Shown piece after piece: positions 1 to 8,732 of a stretch of DNA of 11,310 nucleotides. Within the stretch, counting starts at the first letter, position 1. Each line of letters opens with the position of its first letter. This DNA comes from Saccoglossus kowalevskii (taxonomy: Eukaryota > Hemichordata > Enteropneusta > Harrimaniidae), in assembly GCF_000003605.2 (NCBI RefSeq), contig NW_003129362.1, positions 195,423 through 206,732 on the forward strand, in the 5' to 3' direction. Below the pieces are notes generated by a model. That model saw only the letters and a program-made list of their open reading frames with translations, did not search any database and was not told where the DNA came from. The translations under genes were made by a program, and so were the position numbers.

Positions 1-82
1 TAATATAAATGCCCCTGTGGTAATGATTGCTGAGAAAGGTGCTGATTTGATCAAACATCACAACACTCGTCCAGCTCTATAA
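1..82 (+). CDS. GMC oxidoreductase, C-terminal end of last exon (partial)
   Basis: Reading from base 2, 26 codons and a TAA at 80-82 give NINAPVVMIAEKGADLI followed by a short polar tail ending RPAL. The motif NxNAPxxMIAEKxxDxI is the conserved C-terminus of GMC-family FAD oxidoreductases (choline dehydrogenase, glucose dehydrogenase and relatives), which oxidise alcohol groups on small substrates using FAD. In the family this segment follows the catalytic His region and packs against the FAD domain. The upstream part, including the catalytic residues, lies outside the window, so substrate and localisation cannot be judged. The C-terminal PAL is not a canonical peroxisomal SKL signal. The tail ends about ten residues after the motif, as is usual, so this looks like a genuine end and not a truncation. 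A related first exon lies on the same strand at 4353, suggesting a tandem pair. The reading frame is short, but the motif match is specific. Confidence 0.82.
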   Translation, partial: NINAPVVMIAEKGADLIKHHNTRPAL

Positions 83-3000
83 GTATAGTCTTATCACCGA
101 AGCAGTTAGCCACCTAGAACATTTACAACTTTAAGTAATCGAATTTGCAAATACAGACTACGACATTTTACTGTAACCAATACTTGTAACTTGTGCTACC
201 TGCTTAAATTAGCTGACGAAAACTGTAATGCTTATTCGAAGACCATGCTCAGATATCCATAGCTTTGTATATTATGCCAATCGCTGTTGTAATCTTAAAT
301 ACAAATTAAAATGCGTTCAGCCAACACGCTGCATGGATGTATTGTGCATTGAAAAGGCAAATATTACTTTAGTTGGCTTATTAATCAACTGACAAAACTA
401 CATGTAAGAATATTTTAAATATTAAAAATAATGATATTATGTAATGACTGTTTACTATATTTTTGATTCATACGGGAAGGGGAATAAGACACACTCATTG
501 GTGGGCATAATTCCATGGTATGCAACTAGCCTCGTTTTGAAATTTGAAAAACACACACAATGCAGGCTGCTGTACGGAAATCCGGTTCAATTGGAAACTA
601 ATGCAACATTCCTTTAACTGGATACTGTACATTTGTTATTTAAACTCTCATTTACTACTAGTGATATATACTTTGGTGATTGATTGGAATAAAAAGTTCG
701 TTTCATTGTGTAATTTCCATATTTATAAATATAAATATAAATCTATTGTGTGCTGACAATGTATGCCTCAGTTGATGGGACGTGAAATCGGGCAAAGTCA
801 TCGTCGTGGTCGTCCAACTCAAGACGCCAGATTGGTTGGTTGGTTGTTTGTTTGTGTTTAGAAAGGTCATACTCATTTGCTGCAGAAGGAAACAGTGTTC
901 CAAAAACCGATCCCTTTTGAAGAGATAAATGTCAAACTGTTCATGGCTAATCAAGAGAATTGCAATAACCAGACCACGTTTCTGATTACATGTAATGCTT
1001 CCACGTTCACATACCAAATGTGTTCAATAACATTTTATCAGAATCAAGTTGTTTTATAAAATATGAACAAGAAATCAATTCTATATAATCAGCTTGTGCA
1101 TGCATGTGCATGCATCCTTCACATCAATTTTGTGGATAAATTCTTGTTCACTCACTAGCAGCACCTCGAAGAAATCTAACATGTCTTCTTGATAAATTGT
1201 CTTAAAGCAAATGTATTGCCTTACCTGGTAAGGTAAAATATTTTCTAATTCATGCATATTTATATTGATTGGTACCCCAGGCCGCTTCTTTCAAGAGTGA
1301 TCAATGCTAGAAAGGAGAAACAACTATACACCTGTCATGAATTAGTTTTCGCGTATCTGTTGACCGACTTATTTAGCTGGTTACTAGTGAATGGCTGTGT
1401 TATATCTGTCATCATTTAGGCTCATACGAGGTCCTGGACAGAACTTGACTCAGTGATTTGGAACTAATTACGATATAACCGTCGCCATCCGGACCGCTAT
1501 TTCTGACACGTTGGTGTTTGCAGACGAGATATAGAGACAGACAAAATTTCCCCCCCTGACACGTGTTGGAGAAATCCGGGCAAGACGGAATTTCCTTAGA
1601 CACACCTAAAAATGAACTTTCCATGACCACCTTAATAAGACTTTAGAATCAGATCTAATTCTATAATTTTTCTTTTTAGTGTGGACGGTTTGGGCTCTAC
1701 TGTTTGGTATGCTGTTGCATGGATGCCCATGTGTCTGTATGTTTGTATTTGGCTGCCAAATACTAATATTATTTAAACTGGCAACAGCAAAACTGTCTTG
1801 CAAAGGAGCATGCAAAATTGTAAGAAAGATTTAGATGAGGTAATCCTAAATGCATTCCAAGTAATACTGACCCACTGTGTGAATCAACATAGTCTGCTAT
1901 AAACAGTAAATGATATACATTGTAGAACAACTGTAACATTCTTTTATGTTTGTTAAGGTATTCAGGCTAGTAAAATCAAAGATTAGTAGATTTAGTAACA
2001 TTAGATTATTCCAAAGGAAAACAATTCTGAAAATTTTTGCTTTTTCAGGTTTACTTCGTGATATAATAAATTCAAAAGCATCAACAATATTAGAAATGGC
2101 ATTTAGGTATTTTTTCACAAAATGTAACAGATAGTTCCAGTAATCTAATATTAAACTCCCCAGCCACAGTTAACAACATTGAATTGGAATGAGTTTATTT
2201 GTTTTTTTAGTTAGATCCGACATTTGTTCCTGCAATTTGGTACAAGTATCATCTGTTATTGTTATTGTAGTAAAATATATGAAACAATTGCGTTTATTAT
2301 TCCCATGTTTTACTATGCTGTGTTACTGAATATGAAAATCCAATACGCTCGCTCGCTAGCTTGCTGTATTTATTATTTGAAGAAATTAAGTGGCTTTTGT
2401 ATCGGTGTATTTTGATTTGATTTTAAACTGTATAACAAAATTATTCTTTATTATTATTATATATTATTTATTTTTACAAGGTTCATTTCCCAACTGTTTT
2501 CCACAAACAAAAAATATCATTTTTGAAACACAATAATCTATTATCTGTCTTGGTAAGTGATTGCAACTTAGCAACAACAAAAAACGGGACATAAAAGGTT
2601 ATTTTGAGTCAAATTGATGTCAACATACTCTCCCTCTCCTTCAAGAAAAACTTTCAGCAGTGGCAAATTTTGGATCTAATGGTCCGACAGCATTCTGGTA
2701 TGATGCATTTTGGACTATTTCTGAAAATCTATTTTTGATAACGTATTACACAGAGACTCACTCTACTTAATAATGTATTTGTTGTTTTTGTATTGTGTGA
2801 GTTAAAAACTGACAATAATTATTTTTTACCTGCAATCTGAGGGCAATGTGTATTTTCTGATTGACACAAGAATCGTTCGTTACCAGCCTTATTTGAGCGT
2901 TTATTGTTTAAGTTCCATGGATTACACAATTACAGTAACTTGATAAGCATTTCACATTTTTCAACAAATCCATTTGGTCTGGTTTATTGACAATATGGTA

Positions 3001-4277
3001 GCATCTATTAGCACCTGAACGGTTGTATGTGCCACAGGCACCACATTCCATTCTAATTCTAGCGTGAGCATAAATTAATTTCAGTTTATTTACAAGTCAA
3101 TTTTTTTATGATGGTTTGACAAGCACTCATCGACTTAAAATACTGGTTCATCGCACCAGTTTCAACCTCTATACGTTGTTTAAGATGCGCTAGGATAGAT
3201 ACTGTGAATGTGACATTTTGTTTTAATTGTATAGGCGGTCATTTTTTTAGACGAAGAGCATTGTCACACAACACAAGATTAGCCTGACTGACAGTACACA
3301 AACAAAAGATGTATTCTCTGTTTTGTAACTTCTAGCAATTTCTTTTTCAACACTGTTACATTTCTCAATTCAAGTTTAAGACCCTTGACATGGAGTCTAC
3401 TCCATGGATTAGACATTTCCATTTTGCTTTGGATGGAAGAATTCATGAGAGCCATCTTCACAGTCTAATGTGACTTTGGATGACTTACTCGAGAACGCCA
3501 AACTTTGTTCAAACATTTTAAGAAGTTCAACAAACGCCTAAAACAAATTCCTGTTTCAATAAAGTGAATTCTAAAGACAATATAGATGGAATATCATCAA
3601 AACTGACGCACATGCATCAATAACCTGTCAACTATGTAGCAGCTGAACTGAAAGTTAAAAAATGAACTGAGAAATAATCATTTGATTTAAATTTGTGTTC
3701 AAATGAGAACATATCTCCCGCATGCGTGGTGCGACGCCTATTAGAACACCTAAAATATATGATATGAAAAGTATGATGGCTTATAGTATACAATTCTTCC
3801 ACGTTAAAGATCTTTAAAAAATGTTAATGTACACGACGCAATATTATGAAACTACATAGAATCATGTGGCTGAAACACAACTTTGACAGTTTTATAAATA
3901 TGACGCCAGCAAAATACCTATTTTATGACATTCTACCATGACATGTTAGAAATATTAAATCACAACTCACCGTTCAGTGGAAATTTGTTGTTTTGTTTTA
4001 GTCACTGGAATAAACAACCGTCATTCTGATACAGAACTCGTGACCTCGATAATAAACAGCTCATTATGCATGTAAATTAGGTACCGATACATGCATTTTT
4101 TGTTTTATTCATGAACGTTTTTTATTAGACCTGACTACAACTTAACTTGCACATTTCATGCCGTGTGCTTATGGGCTGTGCCCTCATTTAATTTACTTAG
4201 CACATTAAATATTGTCAAAATCAGTCACATTGTTGAAAACTGTTTAGACGAGTCGTGTTACAAAGTGTAGTTCAGGC
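83..4277. other. Intergenic region between two GMC genes; no gene recognised
   Basis: This 4.2-kb stretch is AT-rich and contains only short open frames on both strands, none with a recognisable motif or convincing codon structure. The first few hundred bases are probably the 3'UTR of the upstream GMC gene, and the last one or two hundred the promoter and 5'UTR of the next. Small repeats seen include two tandem copies of GTGCATGCAT at 1096-1115, a short CGCTCGCTCGCTAGC run near 2346, and an ATT-rich low-complexity patch around 2440-2475. On the minus strand, 3489-3537 has an open frame between a TTTTAG acceptor-like and a GTAAGT donor-like site, treated below as a weak exon candidate. No transposon coding remnant was found. 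Confidence 0.6.
305..310 (+). terminator. Candidate polyadenylation signal ATTAAA
   Basis: ATTAAA, the commonest variant of AATAAA, lies about 220 bases after the stop codon of the upstream GMC gene. A GT-containing stretch follows (ATGGATGTATTGTG around 334-347). This would give a 3'UTR of ordinary length. In AT-rich DNA such hexamers occur by chance; another ATTAAA starts near 421. The assignment is inferred from position only. Confidence 0.3.
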
Positions 4278-4300
4278 TTGGTGTTTATTCATCCAGAAAA

Positions 4301-4315
4301 TACCCATAATGCACT
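4301..4315 (+). promoter_or_regulatory. Possible ZNF143/Staf-like promoter motif upstream of GMC exon 1
   Basis: TACCCATAATGCACT lies about 40 bases before the ATG of the GMC first exon. The core CCCAnnATGC resembles the binding motif of ZNF143/Staf, a promoter-proximal activator in animals. An AT-rich run (TAATATATACATATATAT, 4331-4348) follows directly but is too close to the ATG to be a normal TATA box. This is a single motif match by eye and may be chance. Confidence 0.22.
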
Positions 4316-4352
4316 CTTTGGAGTTACATATAATATATACATATATATCATC

Positions 4353-4550
4353 ATGGCTACTGAGTGTTTTGACTACATCATTGTTGGGGCGGGGAGTGCA
4401 GGATGTGTGGTTGCTAGTAGGTTGTCTGAAGATACACTGTCTACTGTATTGCTCATTGAAGCCGGTCCGGAAGACAACGATCCTGATATTCACACCCCAG
4501 GTCGAGTTGGAGGCTTATTAGAAAAGTCAAATTTAATTTGGACATATTTG
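4353..4550 (+). CDS. GMC oxidoreductase, first coding exon (N-terminal FAD-binding fold)
   Basis: The exon encodes 66 residues. Residues 6-15 read [10 protein letters not shown], containing the GxGxxG dinucleotide-binding turn (GAGSAG). Then come ASRLSED, the second strand [10 protein letters not shown] whose Glu contacts the FAD ribose in this family, PDIHTPG, and a segment ending near IWTYL that matches the usual DWxY position. This is the N-terminal Rossmann part of GMC oxidoreductases such as choline or glucose dehydrogenases. The ATG at 4353 has a strong context (A at -3, G at +4). An upstream in-frame extension to 4278 begins with TTG and is not family-like. Similarity stops at TTG|GTAGGA, a plausible phase-0 splice donor with GT at 4551-4552, and the frame beyond it is not GMC-like. 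No signal peptide is present. The next expected exon, with the RGKxLGGSS motif, was not found, so the gene continues beyond the window or is broken. Confidence 0.85.
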
Positions 4551-5665
4551 GTAGGAAATTATTTGTTATATGCGTGCTTAGATACAAATAATATAACTCA
4601 TTCATGTACCAGTCATTTTTATGCAAAAATTATGTGTATTATGAGTTTATTTTATCATGGCGTTAATCTTACTAGAATATATATCCCATGCCAAATAGTA
4701 TTTATGCAAATGTAGGTCTTACACTTTACATACTAGTGTGTAGTATGTATGGCCCCTGTACAGAACCGAGAAGGCCGACACTTTCGTATTTTCACTGTTG
4801 CCATTTTATCCATATTTTAATTGATTTCGTAATCACTTTTGTTTGTACTAGTACGTACGATTTATATTTTCATATGTAATCTATTTAAATTTTAAATTAC
4901 CCATTACAGTTTGAAATACATTCATAATTGCATTCCTAAATGCTTTTTTTTTCCAATATGAATTTGCATTTCCACTTTGTCTTTTGATATGCTATTTAAG
5001 TTTATAATTGCGTTTCTCTTTTACTTTTTGATGTGCAATTCCAAATTGCTTTTGCATTTTTGCATTTTTTTTATTCGAATTCACATTTTTGGCACAAAAT
5101 ATCATACATTGATTTTTGTTTATGACTCGGAACCTTTATAACAGTATTTCAATTAAAAAAAAAAATAGTTTAAACGCAAATTATGTACTATTTTGACCAA
5201 ATTATTCAATCATTCTAAAATGGTCAATGTTAAACCTTCAAGGTTTGGGATTGAGAGGGTGGTTCTGTGAACAATAATCTATGGGGTTGCATTGTCATTG
5301 TATTTATTATTTGCCAACGTAAAAAAGAAAGTTTCATTCCATGTGCATTTAGGCTATCATAGGCCTGATTTTACATTACTTGTACCAGGTTATATTCACA
5401 TATTATCTTGTCCCAACATCAGTGAACGCAACACCACTTACTGCTGAAAAACATTTGCATGAACAATTGTCATAAACACAGAAACAGTGCATGCTTACTC
5501 CTGGCATTACGTCATGTATACCATGGTGTCAGTCGTTTTTTTATACTCTTGTACTTTTAACTTCCCTGATATAACTGTCATTCAATGGTTGGGTGTGTTA
5601 TTTACAAGAACATTCATGCCTGGCATTAAATGATCAGAGAAGTATTTGGCACAGAGGAAAGGTAA
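4551..5665 (+). other. Presumed start of intron 1 of the GMC gene; no exon recognised
   Basis: The stretch begins with the GTAGGA donor and is AT- and T-rich, with an A11-12 run near 5154-5165 and imperfect repeats at 4918-5095. I searched all frames by eye for the next GMC segment (TEPQ...RGKxLGGSS) and found none. A fragment reading CTEPRR near 4757 resembles the expected motif only superficially. The region ends where readable DIRS retrotransposon frames begin. Calling it an intron is an inference from the donor and the incomplete protein. Confidence 0.45.
4918..5095. repeat. Degenerate T-rich repeat cluster
   Basis: Several related short blocks recur: ATAATTGCATTCC, AATTTGCATTTCC, ATAATTGCGTTTC and CAATTCCAAATTGC, plus the pair CTTTTGATATGC and CTTTTTGATGTGC. 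They are spaced roughly 40-60 bases apart. This looks like an old imperfect tandem repeat or simple-sequence expansion within the presumed intron. The unit boundaries are not clean, so no period is claimed. Confidence 0.35.
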
Positions 5666-6290
5666 GACATATTTAGCCCTAAAAGAAAAGTCGGACAAAC
5701 TACGTCACAAGGAACAGTAAGGCAAGCTGTAGTCATTGATTTCGGTTACAAAATACCATTGACCAGGTAACCCAATTTAATTCCTAGTCATGGCTTGTGT
5801 ACCCCTCTCCACAGGGTCAAGGTCAAACGGGAGGCTCTGTTACAGTTGGTAAACGAGCTTGTGTTGATAGGCGCACGGTGTTTCCGGTAAAGAAGCTATC
5901 GGTGCCCGGTTTCCACTCCAGAGTATTTCTAGTCGAGAAATCTATCGGTTGGTGGTTATCGGTTGGTGATGAACTTAAAACCACTCAACAGATTTGTGAT
6001 AGCAGACAAGTTAAGAATGATACACCAGCTACATACGAGTGAGGCAACGCATGGGCGAATGGCTAACTTCGTTGGACCTGAGAAATGCATATCACCATAT
6101 ACGGATACATCCTCACAGAGTCAGAACCTGTTAAGGTTCACAATAGGATCGAGGGACAACTTATCAGTGCAGATCTCTCCCATTCGGTCTCAAATCGGCT
6201 CTATATGTATTCACAAAAATCCTAGGAACAGTAGTGTCAGTATTACACCGGAGGACAGTGGATCTGAGCCCCTACCTAGACGGTGCAAAG
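5666..6290 (+). pseudogene. DIRS reverse transcriptase domain, frameshifted, YLDD box changed to YLDG
   Basis: Pieces in changing frames line up with DIRS RT order. VVIDFGYKIPLT (5729-5764) is the pre-RT motif. REALLQLVNELVLIGA (from about 5828) and PGFHSRVFLVEK lead into RLVMNLKPLNRFV (around 5959-5997, same frame as the next piece). DLRNAYHHIRIHPHR (6075 onward) is the motif A region with its catalytic Asp. LPFGLKSALYVFTKIL (6177 onward) is motif B. PYLDG (6270-6284) stands where the second catalytic Asp pair YLDD is expected: codons TAC CTA GAC GGT. A GAT-to-GGT change would explain the loss of the last Asp. Stops interrupt the frame after 5765, near 5888, and twice after HPHR. The enzyme would synthesise cDNA from element RNA in a live copy; here it cannot be made. 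Confidence 0.82.
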
Positions 6291-6910
6291 CTATGGTAAA
6301 GTTGATAGCATTGGTTCTGAGGGAATCACATACCTCAGTCAGGGACTTAATGAAACTGATTGGGAGGATGGCGTCAATGAGGAGGCTCGTACCACAGGCA
6401 GCATCGCGATCCAGACCTATTCAGAGACTGTTGCTGGACACAATGCGAAAATACCACAGAATTCACGCGACAGCGCCACCACTCGGCCACCGAGTGAAGA
6501 TGTCCCCTGCGTGTCGAACGGCCCTACCGTGGTGGGGGTTGGAAGAAAACCTAATAATAGGTGTTCCGTTCGAGGCGATGAAACTGGCGATGACAATACT
6601 AACGGATGCGTCGGGAACAGGGTGGGTGCTCATCTGATGGAAATGACTGTACAGGGCCTATGGTCATCCAATCAGGCCAGTCAGCATATAAATTAGCAAG
6701 TAATGACTGCCGTCAAGTTAGCATTTTCTCCCCAAGGTGAGAGGCAAGTCGGTCATGATCAGATGTGACAACATGGCCACAGTGACTTACGTCAACAAGG
6801 AGGGGGGGGGACAAGGTCGTCATCACTGAATGCGTTAGCAGTGGAAATACTGACGTGGTGTGTGTGGAAAAGGGGATTCAGAACAGTGTAGCGGATGCGT
6901 TGTCAAGGCA
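6291..6910 (+). pseudogene. DIRS RT connection and RNase H domain, frameshifted
   Basis: The frame shifts at about 6290 and then reads LMKLIGRMASMRRLVPQ and the GVPFEAMKLAMTILTDASGTGW stretch (ending near 6625). There TDAS carries the first RNase H Asp (6605-6607). A change of frame gives GAHL...GLW...QHIN, typical of DIRS/gypsy RNase H. IRCDNMATVTYVN (from 6758) holds the later catalytic Asp-Asn pair (Asp at 6767-6769). A G9 run at 6802-6810 marks another frame change to TRSSSLNALAVEILTWC. The domain then jumps to NSVADALSR (ending about 6908), the conserved RNase H end motif. The usual residues between ILTWC and NSVADALSR are missing, suggesting a small deletion near 6858. RNase H would remove the RNA template; this copy is inactive. 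Confidence 0.8.
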
Positions 6911-7423
6911 ACGGCGTTTCAAAGACACCGAATGGCAAATACCTCAGAGAATTGCCAACCTACTGTTCATAATTTGGCCGGACCCATTGGTCGACCTATT
7001 TGCGACATACCAACACAAAAAGAGGCCAATGTTCGTGTCACTGAGACTACACGAGTCGGCACTCTGTTGGAACACACTGATAATGCACTGGGAGAACATG
7101 GACACTTTCCCCTGATACATGCCGTGTTATGGAAATTGCGATCAACCAGGAATGTCAAGTTAACTCTCATTGCTCCCAGCTGGCCCTCCCAGTTTGGTTT
7201 CTTTTGACAGTGCTAGTGGATTATCCCAGGGAGCTGCCCCACGACCCCAGTTGCTATCACAACCGAGCTTACATCATCAGTCCAATTGCATACTGGGAAG
7301 CCCCACCTTGTACCCCACCCCACCAGTTACACGCAATTGTACAGGCTGTGCGGGTTTTCAGACTAGGTGTCAGAACAAGTCAGTAAATCCACTACTGGGT
7401 TGTACCAGAGTCACATATCATAT
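6911..7423 (+). pseudogene. DIRS pol region downstream of RNase H, decayed
   Basis: After VADALSR the frame continues through WQIPQRIANLLF and DLFATYQHKKRPMFVS (6993 onward) to MHWENMDTFP. This matches the segment that follows RNase H in animal DIRS-type polyproteins (consensus IDLFAT...N.K.P.F.S). A frame change then gives LIHAVLWKLR and LTLIAPSWPSQ (about 7106-7193), the APxWPxQ motif of the same region. Beyond that, similarity fades into low-confidence fragments including LSQGAAPRPQLLSQ. The function of this portion in DIRS elements is not settled; some lineages carry a methyltransferase-like domain here, which I cannot demonstrate. The region ends at the left copy of the CATAT duplication that borders the inserted MITE. 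Confidence 0.68.
7419..7423. repeat. Left target-site duplication CATAT of the MITE
   Basis: CATAT abuts the left CAG terminus of the MITE and recurs directly after its right CTG terminus at 7567-7571. Both copies are flush with the termini, which favours a real duplication over chance, but five AT-rich bases are weak evidence alone. Confidence 0.5.
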
Positions 7424-7566
7424 CAGTGGCGGATCGGGGGGGGAGGGTCTTGGGGTCCGGACTCCCTTGAAAAAGTTATTCAATTTGTTTTTGTATAATA
7501 TAAAAAAATAATTAACGTTGTTTGGGACCCCCCCCCCCCATAACAAAAGTCCTGTATCCTCCCCTG
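7424..7566. mobile_element. hAT-like MITE inserted in the DIRS element
   Basis: The left end reads CAGTGGCGGATCGGG, and the right end read inward is CAGGGGAGGATACAG, imperfect terminal inverted repeats sharing CAG-GG-GGAT. CAGnGGCGGATC-type ends are typical of hAT-superfamily non-autonomous elements. Inside, G-rich tracts on the left (7435-7451, then GGGGTCCGG) mirror a C13-14 tract on the right (7527-7539), so the 143-bp element folds back. CATAT lies immediately outside both ends (7419-7423 and 7567-7571) and reads as a 5-bp target duplication; most hATs make 8 bp, though some lineages make 5. No coding capacity is present. Removing it joins DIRS recombinase sequence smoothly, which supports an insertion after the DIRS element was in place. 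Confidence 0.68.
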
Positions 7567-7571
7567 CATAT
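7567..7571. repeat. Right target-site duplication CATAT of the MITE
   Basis: Second copy of CATAT, directly after the right MITE terminus CCCCTG (7561-7566). It forms the start of the resumed DIRS recombinase frame, HPLYPTIPDL being read shortly after. Confidence 0.5.
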
Positions 7572-8470
7572 AGAGCTTGGTGTTGTGAAAGAAGCTTTCA
7601 TCCACTCTATCCCACTATTCCAGACCTGACAAACTACTTTTCATATTTGTTTGATACAAAGAAGTTGAAAGCAAACACGATAAGAAATGCCAGGACGTCT
7701 CTGAATTCAGTATTGCATATTAGTTTGGGGTTAAGCATTTCTGAATTGCTCAAAATTGAAGCTATCATGAAGGGCTTAACTAGGGAGCAGGGCCCACAGA
7801 GCCCAAGAACCCAGCCAGACTGGTCTTTATCCAAGGTGCTGGATTCTTTGAGACACACCCCTTATGAACTGATGAGTAAAGCATCATTGGAGGTGTGGTC
7901 TAGAAAGACACTATTTCTGCAAGCTCCCTCCTTTAATGACAGGCTAACTCGGGTCCGTCCAGGAAAAATCATACTGAGAACGGTACTGGAATTCAGGGCC
8001 AAGAATCAACCATTGCATCAGGAGGCGACTGATATTATCATACCTTCCTTCACGAGACAGGTTGAACTTAATGATACACTGGAGAAGGCTGTGTGTCCGG
8101 TAGGAGCCATTTAGCACTACGAGCGCATGACAGAGTCCTTACGTTTTAATCAAAGGGCAATGTTTGTGTGTCATCATACGGGCAAAACTAGCACGGCAGC
8201 AGCACTTCTAACACCTTATCTCGTTGGTTTTAGGAAACAGTATACAGAGACTACAACGAAGATAAAACTGACTCAGATAGGATTCAAGCAGTCGGATTCC
8301 ATCAACTGAGGGGGCTAGGTAACTCCGTGGCATTCTCACATGGGGCTACTTTGGCCAATGTATTGGAGTCAGGATATTGGAAAAGTCCCAATACATTCGT
8401 TAATCACTACCTGAAAGACCTCTCCTACCAGTCTGAAGGATTGTTTAGACTGGGTGGGTTTGTGGCTTGA
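7572..8470 (+). pseudogene. DIRS tyrosine recombinase, broken reading frame
   Basis: In live DIRS elements this enzyme integrates circular cDNA. The N-terminal SAM-like core-binding part reads YRAWCCERSFHP, TIPDLTNYFSYLFD and NTIRNARTSLNSVL (about 7570-7730). Then come ELLKIEAIMKGL and PDWSLSKVLDSL, as in DIRS recombinases. The segment that should carry the first catalytic Arg (after TLFLQA, about 7906-7945) is altered to PSFNDRLTRVRPG. A stop at 8112-8114 follows CPVGAI, and the frame changes between about 8165 and 8210. The C-terminal core is well kept in another frame: HQLRG gives HxxR (His 8300-8302, Arg 8309-8311), GYWKS supplies the second His/Trp position (Trp 8378-8380), and NHYL holds the tyrosine nucleophile (8408-8410). 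The natural end is a TGA at 8468-8470. The MITE sits just upstream of the N-terminal part. Confidence 0.83.
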
Positions 8471-8694
8471 CAACGTTTAATTGATGATTCATAGTAGATT
8501 AATTGTTCTGAATTATTTTTTATACTTTCAGCCGATACGTTATTAGGCCAGTATTGTACCTCTTGCTGTTTAAGTACTCTTCGCAGTCGTTTGGAGCTGC
8601 TAAAATGTTCGTTTTGGCATTAAAGTGTTCACGATTTCATGTTACGGGTGATAAATTTCGTTTCATTTCTTTTGCCTTATTTAGCTCGGGACAC
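8471..8694. other. Non-coding tract after the recombinase; possibly DIRS 3' flank
   Basis: These 224 bases separate the recombinase stop from the first fold-back repeat. They contain no open frame of note and no AATAAA. They may be the 3' untranslated part of the DIRS element or unrelated flank. I see no repeat shared with the DNA upstream of the reverse transcriptase, so a right terminal repeat cannot be defined here. Confidence 0.4.
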
Positions 8695-8732
8695 TAACCA
8701 GTTGTTAGATAACTTATAGTTATCATAACAGT

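Larger units (their letters stand above)
5666..8470 (+). mobile_element. Decayed DIRS-type tyrosine-recombinase retrotransposon (pol and recombinase region)
   Basis: Domains occur in DIRS order on one strand: reverse transcriptase (about 5666-6290), RT connection and RNase H (about 6290-6910), a linker region including DLFATYQHKKRP (6993 onward), then a tyrosine recombinase (7567-8470). DIRS elements copy RNA into DNA and integrate through the tyrosine recombinase in place of a DDE integrase, so they leave no target duplication. Coding sense is spread over all three frames with many frameshifts and several stops, so the element is dead. No gag-like frame is recognised upstream, so the 5' part is lost, too diverged, or beginning unseen before 5666. 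Terminal repeats are not identified with certainty; the fold-back module at 8695-9102 is a candidate 3' end. A MITE interrupts the element at 7424-7566. The length from RT to recombinase is close to normal. Confidence 0.82.

Noticed and set aside
703-1017. 104-codon minus-strand open frame
   Set aside because: No domain, low-complexity Thr/Gln-rich composition, and an overlapping plus-strand frame of similar quality. It looks like chance.
1412-1815. Two overlapping minus-strand open frames
   Set aside because: No recognisable motifs, no supporting splice context, and an unnatural residue mix for a real protein.
1897-2134. Paired plus- and minus-strand open frames of about 60-73 codons
   Set aside because: They mirror each other in AT-rich DNA, with no family resemblance on either strand.
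3279-3461. 60-codon minus-strand open frame (MKMALMNSSIQSK...)
   Set aside because: No homologue recognised and no continuation through plausible splice sites. Kept only as part of the intergenic description.
4278-4715. 145-codon open frame covering the GMC exon and beyond
   Set aside because: It starts at TTG rather than ATG, and similarity to GMC proteins ends exactly at the GT donor at 4551. The extra residues at both ends are untranslated leader and intron read-through.
4757-4800. CTEPRRPTLSYF as the second GMC exon
   Set aside because: Only the TEP triplet fits. The following RGKxLGGSS motif is absent and the frame soon becomes unlike the family.
7869-7876. CTGATGAG resembling a hammerhead ribozyme core
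   Set aside because: It is part of the recombinase coding sequence (YELMSK) and lacks the matching GAAA box and flanking stems.
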